From the NCBI RefSeq assembly GCF_001866665.1, contig NZ_MLYO01000054.1:1-64000 (forward strand): a DNA stretch of 64,000 nucleotides. The letters run 5' to 3'. Below the pieces are notes generated by a model. It made no database searches. It worked only from the letters and a program-made list of their open reading frames with translations, and had not been told where the DNA came from. Position numbers and translations under genes: made by a program. Numbering within the stretch: position 1 is the first letter of the stretch; each line of letters opens with the position of its first letter. This DNA comes from Streptomyces monashensis (GTDB lineage: Bacteria; Actinomycetota; Actinomycetes; Streptomycetales; Streptomycetaceae). Below are positions 42,829-53,084 of this stretch, piece by piece.

Positions 42829-43088
42829 CGGAGGCGTTCCCGCTCGGGGGGCGTCTCGCCCGGTTCGTCCCGCTCGTGCGGCCGCGGCGGCTCGGGGACG
42901 GGCTCCCGGCCGGGTACGACCTCCTCGACGCCGGGCCTGCGGTCCAGCACCCGGCCGAGGCCGTGGGCGATCTCGTCGTGGGCGGCGTCGTGGTCGCCGA
43001 CCCGGGTGGCGCGGCCGATGTCGTCCACCCGGAACAGCTCGACCTCGCCGGTCTCGGCGTTGTACCGGAACTCGACCCTGACCCGCAT
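42825..43088 (-). CDS. Small FtsH-ternary-system accessory protein
   Basis: An 87-residue protein. The first ~60 residues form a compact alpha/beta unit: MRVRVEFRYNAETGEVELFR, then VDDIGRATRVGDHDAAHDEI, then GLGRVLDRRPGVEEVVPG. A charged Pro/Glu/Arg tail follows. The pattern (V-V-F-Y...VEVF-VDD-G....DHD..H..IA) is one I associate with small proteins next to FtsH-like/MoxR ternary ATPases. No activity is known. It overlaps the next gene by 4 bases. Confidence 0.55.
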   Translation of the reverse strand: MRVRVEFRYNAETGEVELFRVDDIGRATRVGDHDAAHDEIAHGLGRVLDRRPGVEEVVPGREPVPEPPRPHERDEPGETPPERERLR

Positions 43089-43091
43089 CGC

Positions 43092-43886
43092 TCAGGCCTC
43101 CATCTCGAACCGGATGTTGAGCATCCCGTCCGTCTCGTCGACCCGCAGGTCCTGTGCGCCGTGTTCGCGGGCGTACGTCACGATGGCGTCGCGGTAGGCC
43201 ACGGCCAGTACCTCGTGCACGGGCCGCAGGAGGCCGGTGCGGGCGTCGCGCAGCCGGGCCGCGGCATCGCGCTCGAGTTCCTCGCGGCGCCGGCCCGCGC
43301 CGGCAGCGGCCCGGCGTTCGGCCTCGGCGCGGGCCTCGGCGTCGATGTCGTCGCGCTGGTCCGCGAGTTCGCGCTGTCCGGCGAGGCGCTGCTGTTCCTC
43401 CTCGCGTGCGATCTGCTCGACGGCCTCGCGGTCGGCGCGTTCCTGGGCCTGCATCCGGGCGGTGCGCTCGGCCACCGACCTGCTCAGCCCGCCCCAGCTG
43501 TCGTCGTAGTACCGGGCGCTCTCCTCGGCGACGGCGTTCACCTCCACCGTGCCCTGCAGGGTGCGGGTCACCTCGGCCTCGGCGGTGACGACGTCGGTGA
43601 GCCGGGCGGTCATCTCGATCTCGCCGGTGGCGAGGTGGTAGACGATGACGCCGTGGTCCGTGTCGAGCCGGTAGGCGTCGTCCTGCCAGGTCCAGCGGGT
43701 GTCGGCGCCCAGCGCGGACTCGAAGGCCTTGCGGGCCGGGACACCGAGCAGGGTCCCGAACTCCTGGCGCAGGGTGGCTTCCGCGGCCACCTCGGTGCTC
43801 ACGCTGGCCGTGCGGCTGATCTCCTCCTGCCACATGCGGGTGAGCCGGCTGGAGGCCCGGACGCGGACGCGTCGGGGATTGCACAT
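43092..43886 (-). CDS. FtsH-ternary accessory protein with coiled coil (MCNPRRV family)
   Basis: A 264-residue protein starting MCNPRRVRVRASSRLTRMWQ, a signature start of accessory proteins beside FtsH-like/MoxR ATPases in actinobacteria as I recall them. Residues 25-130 are an alpha/beta part (AYRLDTDHGVIVYHLATGEI); 150-215 form a charged coiled coil (RADREAVEQIAREEEQQRLA, then QRDDIDAEARAEAERRAAA); the C-terminus reads YAREHGAQDLRVDETDGMLN, then IRFEMEA. It lies 3 bases before the 42825 gene start. Function unknown; possibly the adaptor that delivers clients to the ATPases. Confidence 0.6.
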   Translation of the reverse strand: MCNPRRVRVRASSRLTRMWQEEISRTASVSTEVAAEATLRQEFGTLLGVPARKAFESALGADTRWTWQDDAYRLDTDHGVIVYHLATGEIEMTARLTDVVTAEAEVTRTLQGTVEVNAVAEESARYYDDSWGGLSRSVAERTARMQAQERADREAVEQIAREEEQQRLAGQRELADQRDDIDAEARAEAERRAAAGAGRRREELERDAAARLRDARTGLLRPVHEVLAVAYRDAIVTYAREHGAQDLRVDETDGMLNIRFEMEA

Positions 43887-43916
43887 GGTGGGGTACCCCC
43901 TTGTGTGTTCCCGCCC

Positions 43917-45122
43917 TCACTCGAACTGGTCGAGCAGGGCGTTCACTTCGGCAATGATACGAGACAGCTCTGCCTCGGTCCCGGTGTTCACCGGCGGATG
44001 TTCCCGCAACTCCCGTGCCAGGTCGGCGAGTTTGTGCAGTCCTTCGACGACGCTCCACTCGCTGGGCTGTCGTTCGCCTCTGAGCGGGGCGCGGATCTCG
44101 CGGGCGTCGAGCAGGATCTCGTGATCGGAGCGGCGGCGCCGGGCCGGTTCCCCGCCGTGCTTCTCGACGACGGCCTGTACGGCCTCCTCGACGGTGGTGC
44201 GGTCGGCCGGGTCGGTCCAGATGTGGGCCAGCGGCCACAGGTCGGCCGGCTCGGCGGTGCGCGACTCGCGCAGCAGCGCGGCCGCGGCGACCAGCTTCAG
44301 GCTGCGCACCAGCCGGCGGTCCGAGAGCCGTACGCCCTGGATCAGCAACTGCCGTACCAGTTCCCGGTGTTCGCCGAGGACGGGATCGAGGTCGACGTCG
44401 CGCAGCCGGAGGGTGAGCCGGCCGAGCCGTTCGACGGTGACCGTGCCCGAGCCGCTGTCGGCACCGGCGGGGACGGGGCCGCCCGTGCGCCGCGCCTCTT
44501 CGGCCGTGTGCACGGCCTCGGTGAACCGGCGGGTCTCGTGGCCCCAGCCCACCTGGAGCAGCCGTTCCAGGTCGGTGCCGCCGACCGGTTCGACCTGGAG
44601 GCGGAGCAGGAAGCGGTCGGAGAAGGCGGTCAGGCCCGGGTCGTCCGGTATGTCGTTGGTGGCGCCGAGCAGGCTGATCAGCGGGGCGCTCTGGGCCGTG
44701 GCGCCGTTGTGGTAGCGGCGCTCGTTGAGGAGGGTCAGCAAGGTGTTGAGAATGGCGCTGCTGCCCTGGAACACCTCGTCCAGGAAGACGAGTTCGGCCG
44801 TCGGCAGCATGCCCTCGGTGCGCACCTGGTAGGTGCCCTCGCGGAACTGCTCGAAGTCCAGCGCGCCGAATATCTCCGACGGCTCCGTGAACCGGGTGAG
44901 CAGATAGCTGAACCGGCGGGCCTCGACATGCCGGGCGAGGGCGGAGATCAGCTCGCTCTTGGCGGTGCCGGTGGGGCCGAGCAGCAGTGCGTGTTCCCGG
45001 CAGACCACGGCGAGCTGCAGCAGCCGTACGGCCCGCTCGCGACCGACGAACTCGTCGCCGAGCCGCCGCCGTACGTACTCCAGGTCCCTGATGGTGTCGA
45101 CGGTGTCCTGGCCCCAGCTCAC
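43917..45122 (-). CDS. MoxR-type AAA+ ATPase
   Basis: A 401-residue AAA+ protein. Walker A is LLLGPTGTAKSELISALARH (GPTGTAKS, 49-56), Walker B AELVFLDEVFQGSSAILNTL (113-117), sensor 1 LLGATNDIPDDPGLTAFSDRF (N and the arginine finger in SDRFLLR). The MoxR hallmark YLLTRFTEPSEIFGALDFEQ is present. MoxR proteins remodel vWA-containing partners; the propeller-vWA fusion in the same operon is the obvious one. A C-terminal ~80-residue helical extension follows. The gene starts 39 bases after the upstream ATPase stop. Confidence 0.9.
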   Translation of the reverse strand: MSWGQDTVDTIRDLEYVRRRLGDEFVGRERAVRLLQLAVVCREHALLLGPTGTAKSELISALARHVEARRFSYLLTRFTEPSEIFGALDFEQFREGTYQVRTEGMLPTAELVFLDEVFQGSSAILNTLLTLLNERRYHNGATAQSAPLISLLGATNDIPDDPGLTAFSDRFLLRLQVEPVGGTDLERLLQVGWGHETRRFTEAVHTAEEARRTGGPVPAGADSGSGTVTVERLGRLTLRLRDVDLDPVLGEHRELVRQLLIQGVRLSDRRLVRSLKLVAAAALLRESRTAEPADLWPLAHIWTDPADRTTVEEAVQAVVEKHGGEPARRRRSDHEILLDAREIRAPLRGERQPSEWSVVEGLHKLADLARELREHPPVNTGTEAELSRIIAEVNALLDQFE

Positions 45123-45161
45123 CGCGCCTCCTGCCTCGTGTCGCTCGTGTCCGCCACGGTG

Positions 45162-47062
<1,901 letters not shown>

Positions 47063-47066
<4 letters not shown>

Positions 47067-47932
47067 GCGGGACTTCCCCCTCTTGCTTCCAGCCGTTCCA
47101 CCTGCCGGTACAGGCGTACGCCCGCCAGGTACTCCTTGCCGATGCCGGAGCGGGCGCGCAGCAGGTGCCGGTGCGAGCGCTCCAGCCGGGCCAGCGCGGC
47201 CCACCAGCGGGCGACGGGGCGGGCCGCGTCCAGGTCGGGCGGCACGGCCAGGCCGATGCGCGCCCGGCGGATCAGCGCCAGGTGGGCCGCCGTGTGGCGC
47301 AGCAGTGCCGCCTCGTACACGTCGATCACCAACTCCCTCTCGCTCATGCGGAGTTGGTCGAGCAGCCGGCCGCGCCACAGGGCCTGGGCCGGGGAGGCCG
47401 GGGCCTCGCAGTAGACGGTGGTGATCAGTCGTCGTCCCTGAGGATGAGTCAGCAGTCGGTCCTCCAGGAGGAGTTCGGCGTCGCTCTCGCCGACGGGGTC
47501 GGGCCGGTCGAGGAGCGCGGTGAGCGGCGAGGCGGCGCGCAGCCGGCCGGCCAGCGCCGGGTCGGTGATGTGCGGCAGGGCGGGGGCGACGACGGCGTGG
47601 TGGGCGAGCACGTCCCACAGCGAGCGGGCGGGCGGCACCGCCCGTACCGTCTCGGCCGCGAGGCGGGCCCGGTCCCGGCCGCCGACGGCGGCGGCGAGCA
47701 GCAGCGCGCCCACGCCGACCGGGCGCCGCTCCCTCGACGCCAGCGCGTCCAGCCGGAGCCGGGCCGCGGTCCGCACGGCCAGCCCGACGACGGCCGCGCC
47801 GACGTCGGGCGGCGGCACGACCAGGTCCTGGGGATCCGTCAGTTCGCCTTCGGGCGGGGCCGGGGCCGCCGCCGTGCCGTCAGTCGTCGCCGACCACAGC
47901 AGCACGCGCACGGCGGTATCGACCGCGGTCAT
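47063..47932 (-). CDS. Ternary-system accessory protein of unknown function
   Basis: A 289-residue mostly alpha-helical protein: LVVPPPDVGAAVVGLAVRTA, ARLRLDALASRERRPVGVGA, VGESDAELLLEDRLLTHPQG, LDQLRMSERELVIDVYEAAL. No catalytic motif or membrane segment is visible and I do not recognise it. The ATG at 47932 would overlap the JAB gene by 53 bases, which is long; an internal GTG at 47911 or 47905 is a possible alternative. It overlaps the AAA+ gene by 4 bases, so it is probably its cofactor. Confidence 0.55.
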
Positions 47933-48971
47933 CTTTCACCCACTGTTCGCATTCGCGTACCGAGTCGCCGGAGCGGGCGTAGAAGCGCAGCAGCCGCTCG
48001 TCGCCGGAGAGGTTGATCAGTCCGGCCACCTGCCAGGGCTGCCGGAAGGTGCCGAGGTGCAGATCGACGTCGATGCCGGAGAGCCCCGAGTCGTTCCCGG
48101 AGAACAGATGGGTGTGGTACCAGCCCATCAGCTGCCGGTCCTGCCCGGAGGCGGTGATGCGCTGGTTCATCTCGCGGAAGGAGTCGCCGGTGAAGGTGAA
48201 GTGCAGCGCTCCGGCGCCGGAGTGCTCGGCGGGGGTGACCTCGGTGATCTCCACGAGATAGCGGTCGGCCGGCGCCTCGCCGTCGCCGCCCGCCGCCGGC
48301 TCCCGGTCGGGGCGCAGGACCCTGAGGACCTTGCCGAGCAGGAAGCCGCCCTCCTCCAGCCGGCGGGAGAGCTTCATCTCGTGCAGATGGCCGTGGAGGT
48401 CGGCGGAGAGCAGGACCGTCACCGGGCCGAGTCCGGCCGCGTCGATGCCCAGCTTGTCCGGGTCCAGACCGGGCATGGGCGGCTCGGCCACCTTGCGCAC
48501 GGTGAAACTGCGCCTGCTCTCGCGCAGGTTGAGGTCCATGGTGCCCTCGACCTCGGGGGTGGAGCGGCCGAGCGCGACTCCGCTGAGGGAGGGGTGGTCG
48601 AGGCAGAAGCCCCACACCTCCTCGTCGGGATCGATCTGCTGGACCACGTGCTGGAGGACCGGGCCGAGCAGTTCGCGCACCGGGTACTCGCCGTCGACCA
48701 CCTTCTCCGAGCCGCGGGTGACGGTCAGCGCCAGTCTGCCGATCTGGCTGCGGAGGTTGTGGATCGTGCGCGGTCCGTCCGCGAGCCGGGGGTCCGGCCG
48801 GCGCAGATAGCGGATCTCCAGGACCAGTTGCTCCTCCGGGTCGCCGCCGGCCAGTTCCCTGCGCACCGCCTCGACCAGCAGCGAGGAGAGGGTCATCTTG
48901 CCGACCAGTTCGAAGGAGGTGCCCTTGTAGAGCAGCACCATGGCCGCACCGGCGCGGGCTTCGTCACTCAT
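47880..48971 (-). CDS. JAMM/JAB-domain deubiquitinase-like isopeptidase
   Basis: A 363-residue protein with a C-terminal JAB/MPN+ metalloprotease. The JAMM signature is complete: Glu in SRRLEEGGFLLGK (~206-207), then GWYHTHLFSGNDSGLSGIDV with H286-x-H288-x9-S298-x2-D301. Such enzymes remove or mature ubiquitin-like tags. Residues 1-180 are a separate alpha/beta domain (LVLEIRYLRRPDPRLADGPR) with no recognised family, perhaps a second, inactive MPN-like unit (VWGFCLDHPSLSGVAL). The ATG start overlaps the E2 gene by 8 bases. Being next to E1 and E2 genes strongly supports a tag-removal role. Confidence 0.85.
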   Translation of the reverse strand: MSDEARAGAAMVLLYKGTSFELVGKMTLSSLLVEAVRRELAGGDPEEQLVLEIRYLRRPDPRLADGPRTIHNLRSQIGRLALTVTRGSEKVVDGEYPVRELLGPVLQHVVQQIDPDEEVWGFCLDHPSLSGVALGRSTPEVEGTMDLNLRESRRSFTVRKVAEPPMPGLDPDKLGIDAAGLGPVTVLLSADLHGHLHEMKLSRRLEEGGFLLGKVLRVLRPDREPAAGGDGEAPADRYLVEITEVTPAEHSGAGALHFTFTGDSFREMNQRITASGQDRQLMGWYHTHLFSGNDSGLSGIDVDLHLGTFRQPWQVAGLINLSGDERLLRFYARSGDSVRECEQWVKDDRGRYRRARAAVVGDD

Positions 48972-50463
48972 CCGGGCTCGCTTCCACGCGCTCGACCTGA
49001 AGGAATCGGGAGCGGTCGGCCCGCTCGGTCAGACCGGCCCGGGTCAGCCAGGTGGTGCCGCCGATCTCCTTGATGCGTTCCTGGCCCTCCCAGGAGAACG
49101 CCCAGGCGGCGGCGTCCGCGTCGAGGTACTCGCCGCGCTGGAGGATGTCCTGCACCAGGCTGTCGTAGTCCCGGGCCATGCGGTAGTCGTGCGGCAGGAT
49201 CTCGTAGTTGCGGTACCGCACCATGTCGATGAGCATCTGGCACAGGGAGTACATGCTGAGGTCGGGCGTGTAGTCGGTCATCAGCGGGCCGAGGCACACA
49301 CCGCCCTTGTGGTCCTTGTCGCGGGCGATGTTCGGGTGGAACACGTCCGACTGCCAGCGCACGCGCGGCGCCTGGATGGGGAACTCGGCGGGCATCCAGA
49401 CGACCAGCTCGTGCCGGTCGATGCGCTGCGGGTCCAGCGGCCAGGCCTCCAGGTCCTCGGGCGGGGCGAAGCCGGGGACGTGCAGCTCCACCGTGTACTC
49501 CAGCGGCAGCCGGTCGTCGTCCATCTCGACGAGCGTGAACTCCGGGTGCTCGGCGGCGAAGTCGACGATGTCGTCGCGGGCCCGGGCGAGGGCCTCCAGC
49601 CGCAGCCAGGTGTCGACGCCGGCGGTGGACTCGGCGGACATCTGCAACTGGCCGCCGTCCCGGACCCCCTGGTTGTGCAGGGGTTCCTCGGGGTCGAGCC
49701 GGTGGGCCTCGCCGTTGTCGTCGCGGTAGTCGACGACGGCGCGCAGCAGATGGCCGTTGGCGTCCTGGGCGACCTCGGGCCGGTACTGCGCCCAGACGGC
49801 GGGGACGAGTTCGCCCGGCAGGGTCGTGTTGGGCACGTACGGGATCTCGAACTGCTGGCCGTCGGGGCCCATGACCTCCAGGCGTGTGTACAGGGTGGGC
49901 CGGAAGTCGTACTCGCCGTAGAGCACTTCGACGCCGGGGGCGATGCGCGCGGCCCGCTCGCGCAGTTCCTCCAGCCGGTCGGCGGGCAGCGCGGCGATAC
50001 GGAAGGCGGCCTGCCGGTGGCCGGCGTAGAGCTGGACGGCGTCGGCGTCGAGCAGTTCGCGCACGAGTCTGAGCAGTTCGGGGTAGGCCTCGCTGCCCAC
50101 GAACTCCACCGTGCGGTACAGGGTCTCGGCGTTGCCGCCGGCGCCCTCGCGCTCCTGCTCCTGCGACTCGAGGAAGCCGCGGATCTTGGCCAGGTCCTGG
50201 TTGCCGGGCCAGCGCCGCAGCACCGCGTCCACCAGCTGCCGGAGGCCGTCGCGCTGGAGGGCGCCCAGCTCCAGGGCGCGCACCACCTGCCGCCAGTAGG
50301 CGGCGACCTCCTGGGCCGCGTCCCAGCGCGGGCGGGTCAGCGGCGGGAAGTCCATGTCCTCCAGCAGTTCCTCGGCCTGGCCCTGGGTGCGGTAGATGTC
50401 GGCCAGTGTGTCGACCAGGACGCGTTTGATCTCGCCCGGCAGCTTGCCCGTGTCGTAGCTCAT
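48964..50463 (-). CDS. EAD - Ubl-like - E2 (UBC-fold) fusion protein
   Basis: A 499-residue fusion. Residues ~8-95 match an effector-associated domain (EAD1 type: LVDTLADIYRTQGQAEELLE ... RRWPGN). Residues 112-190 are a second alpha/beta unit. Residues ~194-278 look like a ubiquitin/YukD-type beta-grasp (LYTRLEVMGPDGQQFEIPYV, RDDNGEAHRLDPEEPLHNQG, VRDGGQLQM). Residues ~285-435 are an E2 fold with FPIQAPRVRWQSDVFHPNIA and the catalytic Cys390 in GGVCLGPLMTDYTPDLSMYS. A C-terminal ~60 residues follow. The E2 would carry the tag activated by the E1 directly upstream; ATGA overlap with the E1 gene. The EAD suggests it docks to the CHAT effector through EAD-EAD contacts. Confidence 0.82.
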   Translation of the reverse strand: MSYDTGKLPGEIKRVLVDTLADIYRTQGQAEELLEDMDFPPLTRPRWDAAQEVAAYWRQVVRALELGALQRDGLRQLVDAVLRRWPGNQDLAKIRGFLESQEQEREGAGGNAETLYRTVEFVGSEAYPELLRLVRELLDADAVQLYAGHRQAAFRIAALPADRLEELRERAARIAPGVEVLYGEYDFRPTLYTRLEVMGPDGQQFEIPYVPNTTLPGELVPAVWAQYRPEVAQDANGHLLRAVVDYRDDNGEAHRLDPEEPLHNQGVRDGGQLQMSAESTAGVDTWLRLEALARARDDIVDFAAEHPEFTLVEMDDDRLPLEYTVELHVPGFAPPEDLEAWPLDPQRIDRHELVVWMPAEFPIQAPRVRWQSDVFHPNIARDKDHKGGVCLGPLMTDYTPDLSMYSLCQMLIDMVRYRNYEILPHDYRMARDYDSLVQDILQRGEYLDADAAAWAFSWEGQERIKEIGGTTWLTRAGLTERADRSRFLQVERVEASPDE

Positions 50464-51473
50464 CGGGGCGTTCCTTTCCCGCCGGCCCCGGAGAGTTCCA
50501 GGTAGCGGATTCCGCGGGTGCGGCCGGCCGTGACGACCGGCAGGATCTCGCGTGGTGCCACGCCGAGATCGGCGAGCCGGGCGCGCGGGGGCGCGTCCGC
50601 GAGCCGGGTGGATTCGCGCGTGGGCGCGGTACCGGGCAGCGGCGCCCAGGTCATCACGGTCTCCTCGGGAGCGAGGCGGCCGGTCAGGTCGGCCGCGGTG
50701 GACTGTGCCGTGTACGGGACGGCGGAGACGAGGTCGGCGGGGATACGGCTGTGCAGCGGACAGCCGGGGTCGCGGCGCGCGGTGACCGGGGTCGCCGTAC
50801 CACCGGCGGCGTCGACCCGGACCACGCCGGGCGCGGGGCCGGCGCCGCACAGCAGCCGTACCGCGGTGACCGCCAGCCAGGAGCCGATGAGCGCGGAGAC
50901 CGGCGCCGAGGCGCCGGCCTCGGGGACGACGGCGTCCGTGCAGGACCAGGGGTCGTCCTGGGCGGCCCGGTCGCGGGCGGTCAGACCGCAGCCGAAGCAG
51001 GGGCCGTCCGCCTCGTACAGCCGTATCTCGCCGCCCCAGGCGCTGGTGCCGCCGTCCAGCAGGGCCGCGCCCATCTGCTGGCAGCGGCCCGCGAGTTGGA
51101 GCCGGGCCGCGAGGCTGTCCAGGCAGCTGACGACCAGGGAGGCGTCCCGCAGTTCCGCGAGGCCCACCCCGCTGACCAGGGGGGCGGTGCGGGCGTCGAC
51201 GCGGGTCACCGGGGACAGCTCGGCGAGGCGGCGGGCCGCGACGGCCGCCTTGGGTGCGCCGATGTCGGCGGCGCGGAACAGCGGGGCGCGGCTGAGGTTC
51301 GACTCCGAGACCGTGTCCGGGTCGCAGAGCACCAGCCGGCCGACGCCGGCGAGGGCGAGGGCCTGGGCGCACTGGCTGCCGAGCGCGCCCGACCCGCACA
51401 GGACGACGGTGGACCCGGCGAGCCGTCGCTGGTCCCAGCCGGCGATCAGGGCGTGGCGGTCGAAGCGTCCCAT
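50460..51473 (-). CDS. ThiF/E1-like ubiquitin-activating-type enzyme
   Basis: A 337-residue E1-like adenylating enzyme. The ATP-binding loop is VVLCGSGALGSQCAQALALA (G-S-G-A-L-G, 27-32), then LVLCDPDTVSESNLSRAPLF, in which the D-x-D/N and N-L-x-R residues contact ATP. Zn-type Cys at CFGCG (159, 162). Candidate catalytic Cys178 is in DDPWSCTD. It should adenylate the C-terminus of a ubiquitin-like protein and pass it to the adjacent E2. The C-terminus (~230-337) is a separate region of unknown function. The gene starts 2 bases after the RING-like gene stop. Confidence 0.88.
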   Translation of the reverse strand: MGRFDRHALIAGWDQRRLAGSTVVLCGSGALGSQCAQALALAGVGRLVLCDPDTVSESNLSRAPLFRAADIGAPKAAVAARRLAELSPVTRVDARTAPLVSGVGLAELRDASLVVSCLDSLAARLQLAGRCQQMGAALLDGGTSAWGGEIRLYEADGPCFGCGLTARDRAAQDDPWSCTDAVVPEAGASAPVSALIGSWLAVTAVRLLCGAGPAPGVVRVDAAGGTATPVTARRDPGCPLHSRIPADLVSAVPYTAQSTAADLTGRLAPEETVMTWAPLPGTAPTRESTRLADAPPRARLADLGVAPREILPVVTAGRTRGIRYLELSGAGGKGTPR

Positions 51474-51475
51474 GG

Positions 51476-52117
51476 CTACTCCCGCCTCAGGGTGCGGAAG
51501 TTCATCGGGCACTGTTTGACGGTCAGTTCGCTGCGCCACTGCTCGAAGCAGCCGAGGCCGCGCGCCGGGTCCTGGTGGACGGCCTTGCGGCAGCCGGGTG
51601 CCTCGGGCGAGCAGGGGCAGACGACGACGGTCTCGAACAGCCGGAAGGTGTGCGTGCACACGAAGCAGGCGTTGCGCCGGCCGGGGCGCCCGAGCACCGG
51701 GTCGTCGGGCATCAGCCGGACGGTGTGCAGGGTGTCCGGACGGGGGTCGGTGTCGTCGACGCCGTGGAAGAACGCGGCCTGCGCGCCCGGGTCGGGCGGT
51801 CCGGACGCCTCCGGGGCCTCGCCGCTGCACGGCAGGTTGCGCAGGTGGTGGGTGACGTCGGCCAGTCGGCCGTCCTCGGCGTGGCGCAGATACACGGTGT
51901 CGTCGAGCCGGAAGGTGTGCCCGCACACCCGGCAGGGGGCGCGGCGCGCGGAGCCGGGCCGCCGCCAGGTGCCGAGCCAGCGGGAGTCCAGGGTGGTGGA
52001 GGCCGGGCCGTCGGCGCCGGCCACCTGCGGGTTGTCGCCGCGCTGGAGCCCGCGCTCGAAGGCGCTGGCGACGTCGGCCGGGGCGGAGGTCCCGGCGGGC
52101 GTCTCGGGTGTCGTCAT
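51476..52117 (-). CDS. RING-like binuclear treble-clef protein (possible E3-type adaptor)
   Basis: A 213-residue Cys-rich protein with two copies of CxxC-x-HTFR (C62-x2-C65 GHTFR and C151-x2-C154 THTFR). After the second copy come VVVCPCSPEAPGCRKAVHQD (C167, C169, C176, H181) and LGCFEQWRSEL...KQCP (C190, C203). The C-x2-C...C-x-C...C...H...C...C order fits a cross-braced RING-like zinc fold. Near E1, E2 and JAB genes, an E3-type role is likely but untested. ATG start at 52117 overlaps the CHAT gene by 4 bases. Confidence 0.75.
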   Translation of the reverse strand: MTTPETPAGTSAPADVASAFERGLQRGDNPQVAGADGPASTTLDSRWLGTWRRPGSARRAPCRVCGHTFRLDDTVYLRHAEDGRLADVTHHLRNLPCSGEAPEASGPPDPGAQAAFFHGVDDTDPRPDTLHTVRLMPDDPVLGRPGRRNACFVCTHTFRLFETVVVCPCSPEAPGCRKAVHQDPARGLGCFEQWRSELTVKQCPMNFRTLRRE

Positions 52118-52968
52118 GCGGCGCGGCTCCTTCGGGAGCACTGCCGTACCTCGTCCGGTGCGTGGCCGGCGAGGGCGAGGGCCGCGCGGGCGGCGTCGCA
52201 GGCGCGGTCGACGCCGGTGGAGTGGGCGAGCGCGCCGTAGAAGCCCTCGGCGAAGACGAGCGCGGCGGCGTCGTCGAGCGTGCCGCGGGTGCCCACGACG
52301 GTGTCGGCGCAGTCGAGCAGGCCGTCCGCGTACGCCCCCGACCAGCAGGAGTTGAGGACCACGCAGACGAGCGGCGCGGACAGGGCGAGCGCGGCGGCCA
52401 GGGCGCGCACCGGGACCGGGGCGGAGGTGCCCGCGTCGTCCTCGAACAGCAGCCGTCCGTCGTCGGTGCCGTGTCCGGCGAAGTGCACGAGGTGCGGCCG
52501 TGCCGTGCGGAGCCCGGGAAGGAGGTCGGCGACCCGGACGGCCGGGTGGACGGTCACCGTCAGCCGGCCGGCGGAGCGGGCCGCCGCGTCCTGGATGACG
52601 CGCTGCTCGGCGCCGAGGCGCAGTCTGGCCTCGTCCAGCGGCGCGGCCGTCAGGCACAGCACCCGCAGGCCGGCCGGCGCGCCCTGGTCGGCCAGGGCGG
52701 CGAGGCCCTCGTGGCCCGGGAAGAGGGCGGCCGCCGCGGTGACGAGGCCGCCCAGGGTGATGCCCGCGAAGCGGCCCTGTTCGACGGTCCGGCACACCGT
52801 GCGCCACCAGGAGGCGGCGGGCAGCGGCCCACCGAAAGGCGGCAGCAGGGCAGGGCTTATTCCCACGTCCTCGAGGAATGCGTGACTGCTCAGGATGTCC
52901 GGAAATAATTCGCCCAGTGTTTCGAATGCGCCGGCGTCGCGCAGTTGTTTCCATGTCGGACTGGCCAT
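52114..52968 (-). CDS. EAD - CHAT (caspase-like) protease
   Basis: A 284-residue protein. Residues 4-90 form a helical N-terminal domain (TWKQLRDAGAFETLGELFPD, ILSSHAFLEDVGISPALL) that I read as an effector-associated domain. The C-terminal ~100-280 is a CHAT caspase-like peptidase with the catalytic dyad His166 in HLVHFAGHGTDDGRLLFED and Cys208 in VVLNSCWSGAYAD. CHAT proteases cut target proteins when activated and often cause cell death in conflict systems. It is the first gene of the minus operon. The upstream gap to the kinase is 116 bases, a bidirectional promoter region. Confidence 0.85.
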   Translation of the reverse strand: MASPTWKQLRDAGAFETLGELFPDILSSHAFLEDVGISPALLPPFGGPLPAASWWRTVCRTVEQGRFAGITLGGLVTAAAALFPGHEGLAALADQGAPAGLRVLCLTAAPLDEARLRLGAEQRVIQDAAARSAGRLTVTVHPAVRVADLLPGLRTARPHLVHFAGHGTDDGRLLFEDDAGTSAPVPVRALAAALALSAPLVCVVLNSCWSGAYADGLLDCADTVVGTRGTLDDAAALVFAEGFYGALAHSTGVDRACDAARAALALAGHAPDEVRQCSRRSRAA

Positions 52969-53084
52969 CCGTCGTCCCCCGAGACAACTACCGTTGAAAC
53001 ACAGGCCCTTGGGGAGAAGGGTACGCGCAGTGGCGCCCGACGGGTGTAGTTTCGGATTCCGCAGCACACTTATCGGGGGCGGGT
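52969..53084. promoter_or_regulatory. Divergent promoter region of the two ternary-system operons
   Basis: The only gap of note between 52.1 and 57.4 kb. It is less GC-rich than its surroundings (for example AACTACCGTTGAAAC and TAGTTTCGGATTCC) and lies between the CHAT gene (minus) and the kinase gene (plus). It must hold promoters for both operons and is therefore the likely place for joint control. No consensus -35/-10 pair could be assigned with confidence. Confidence 0.55.
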
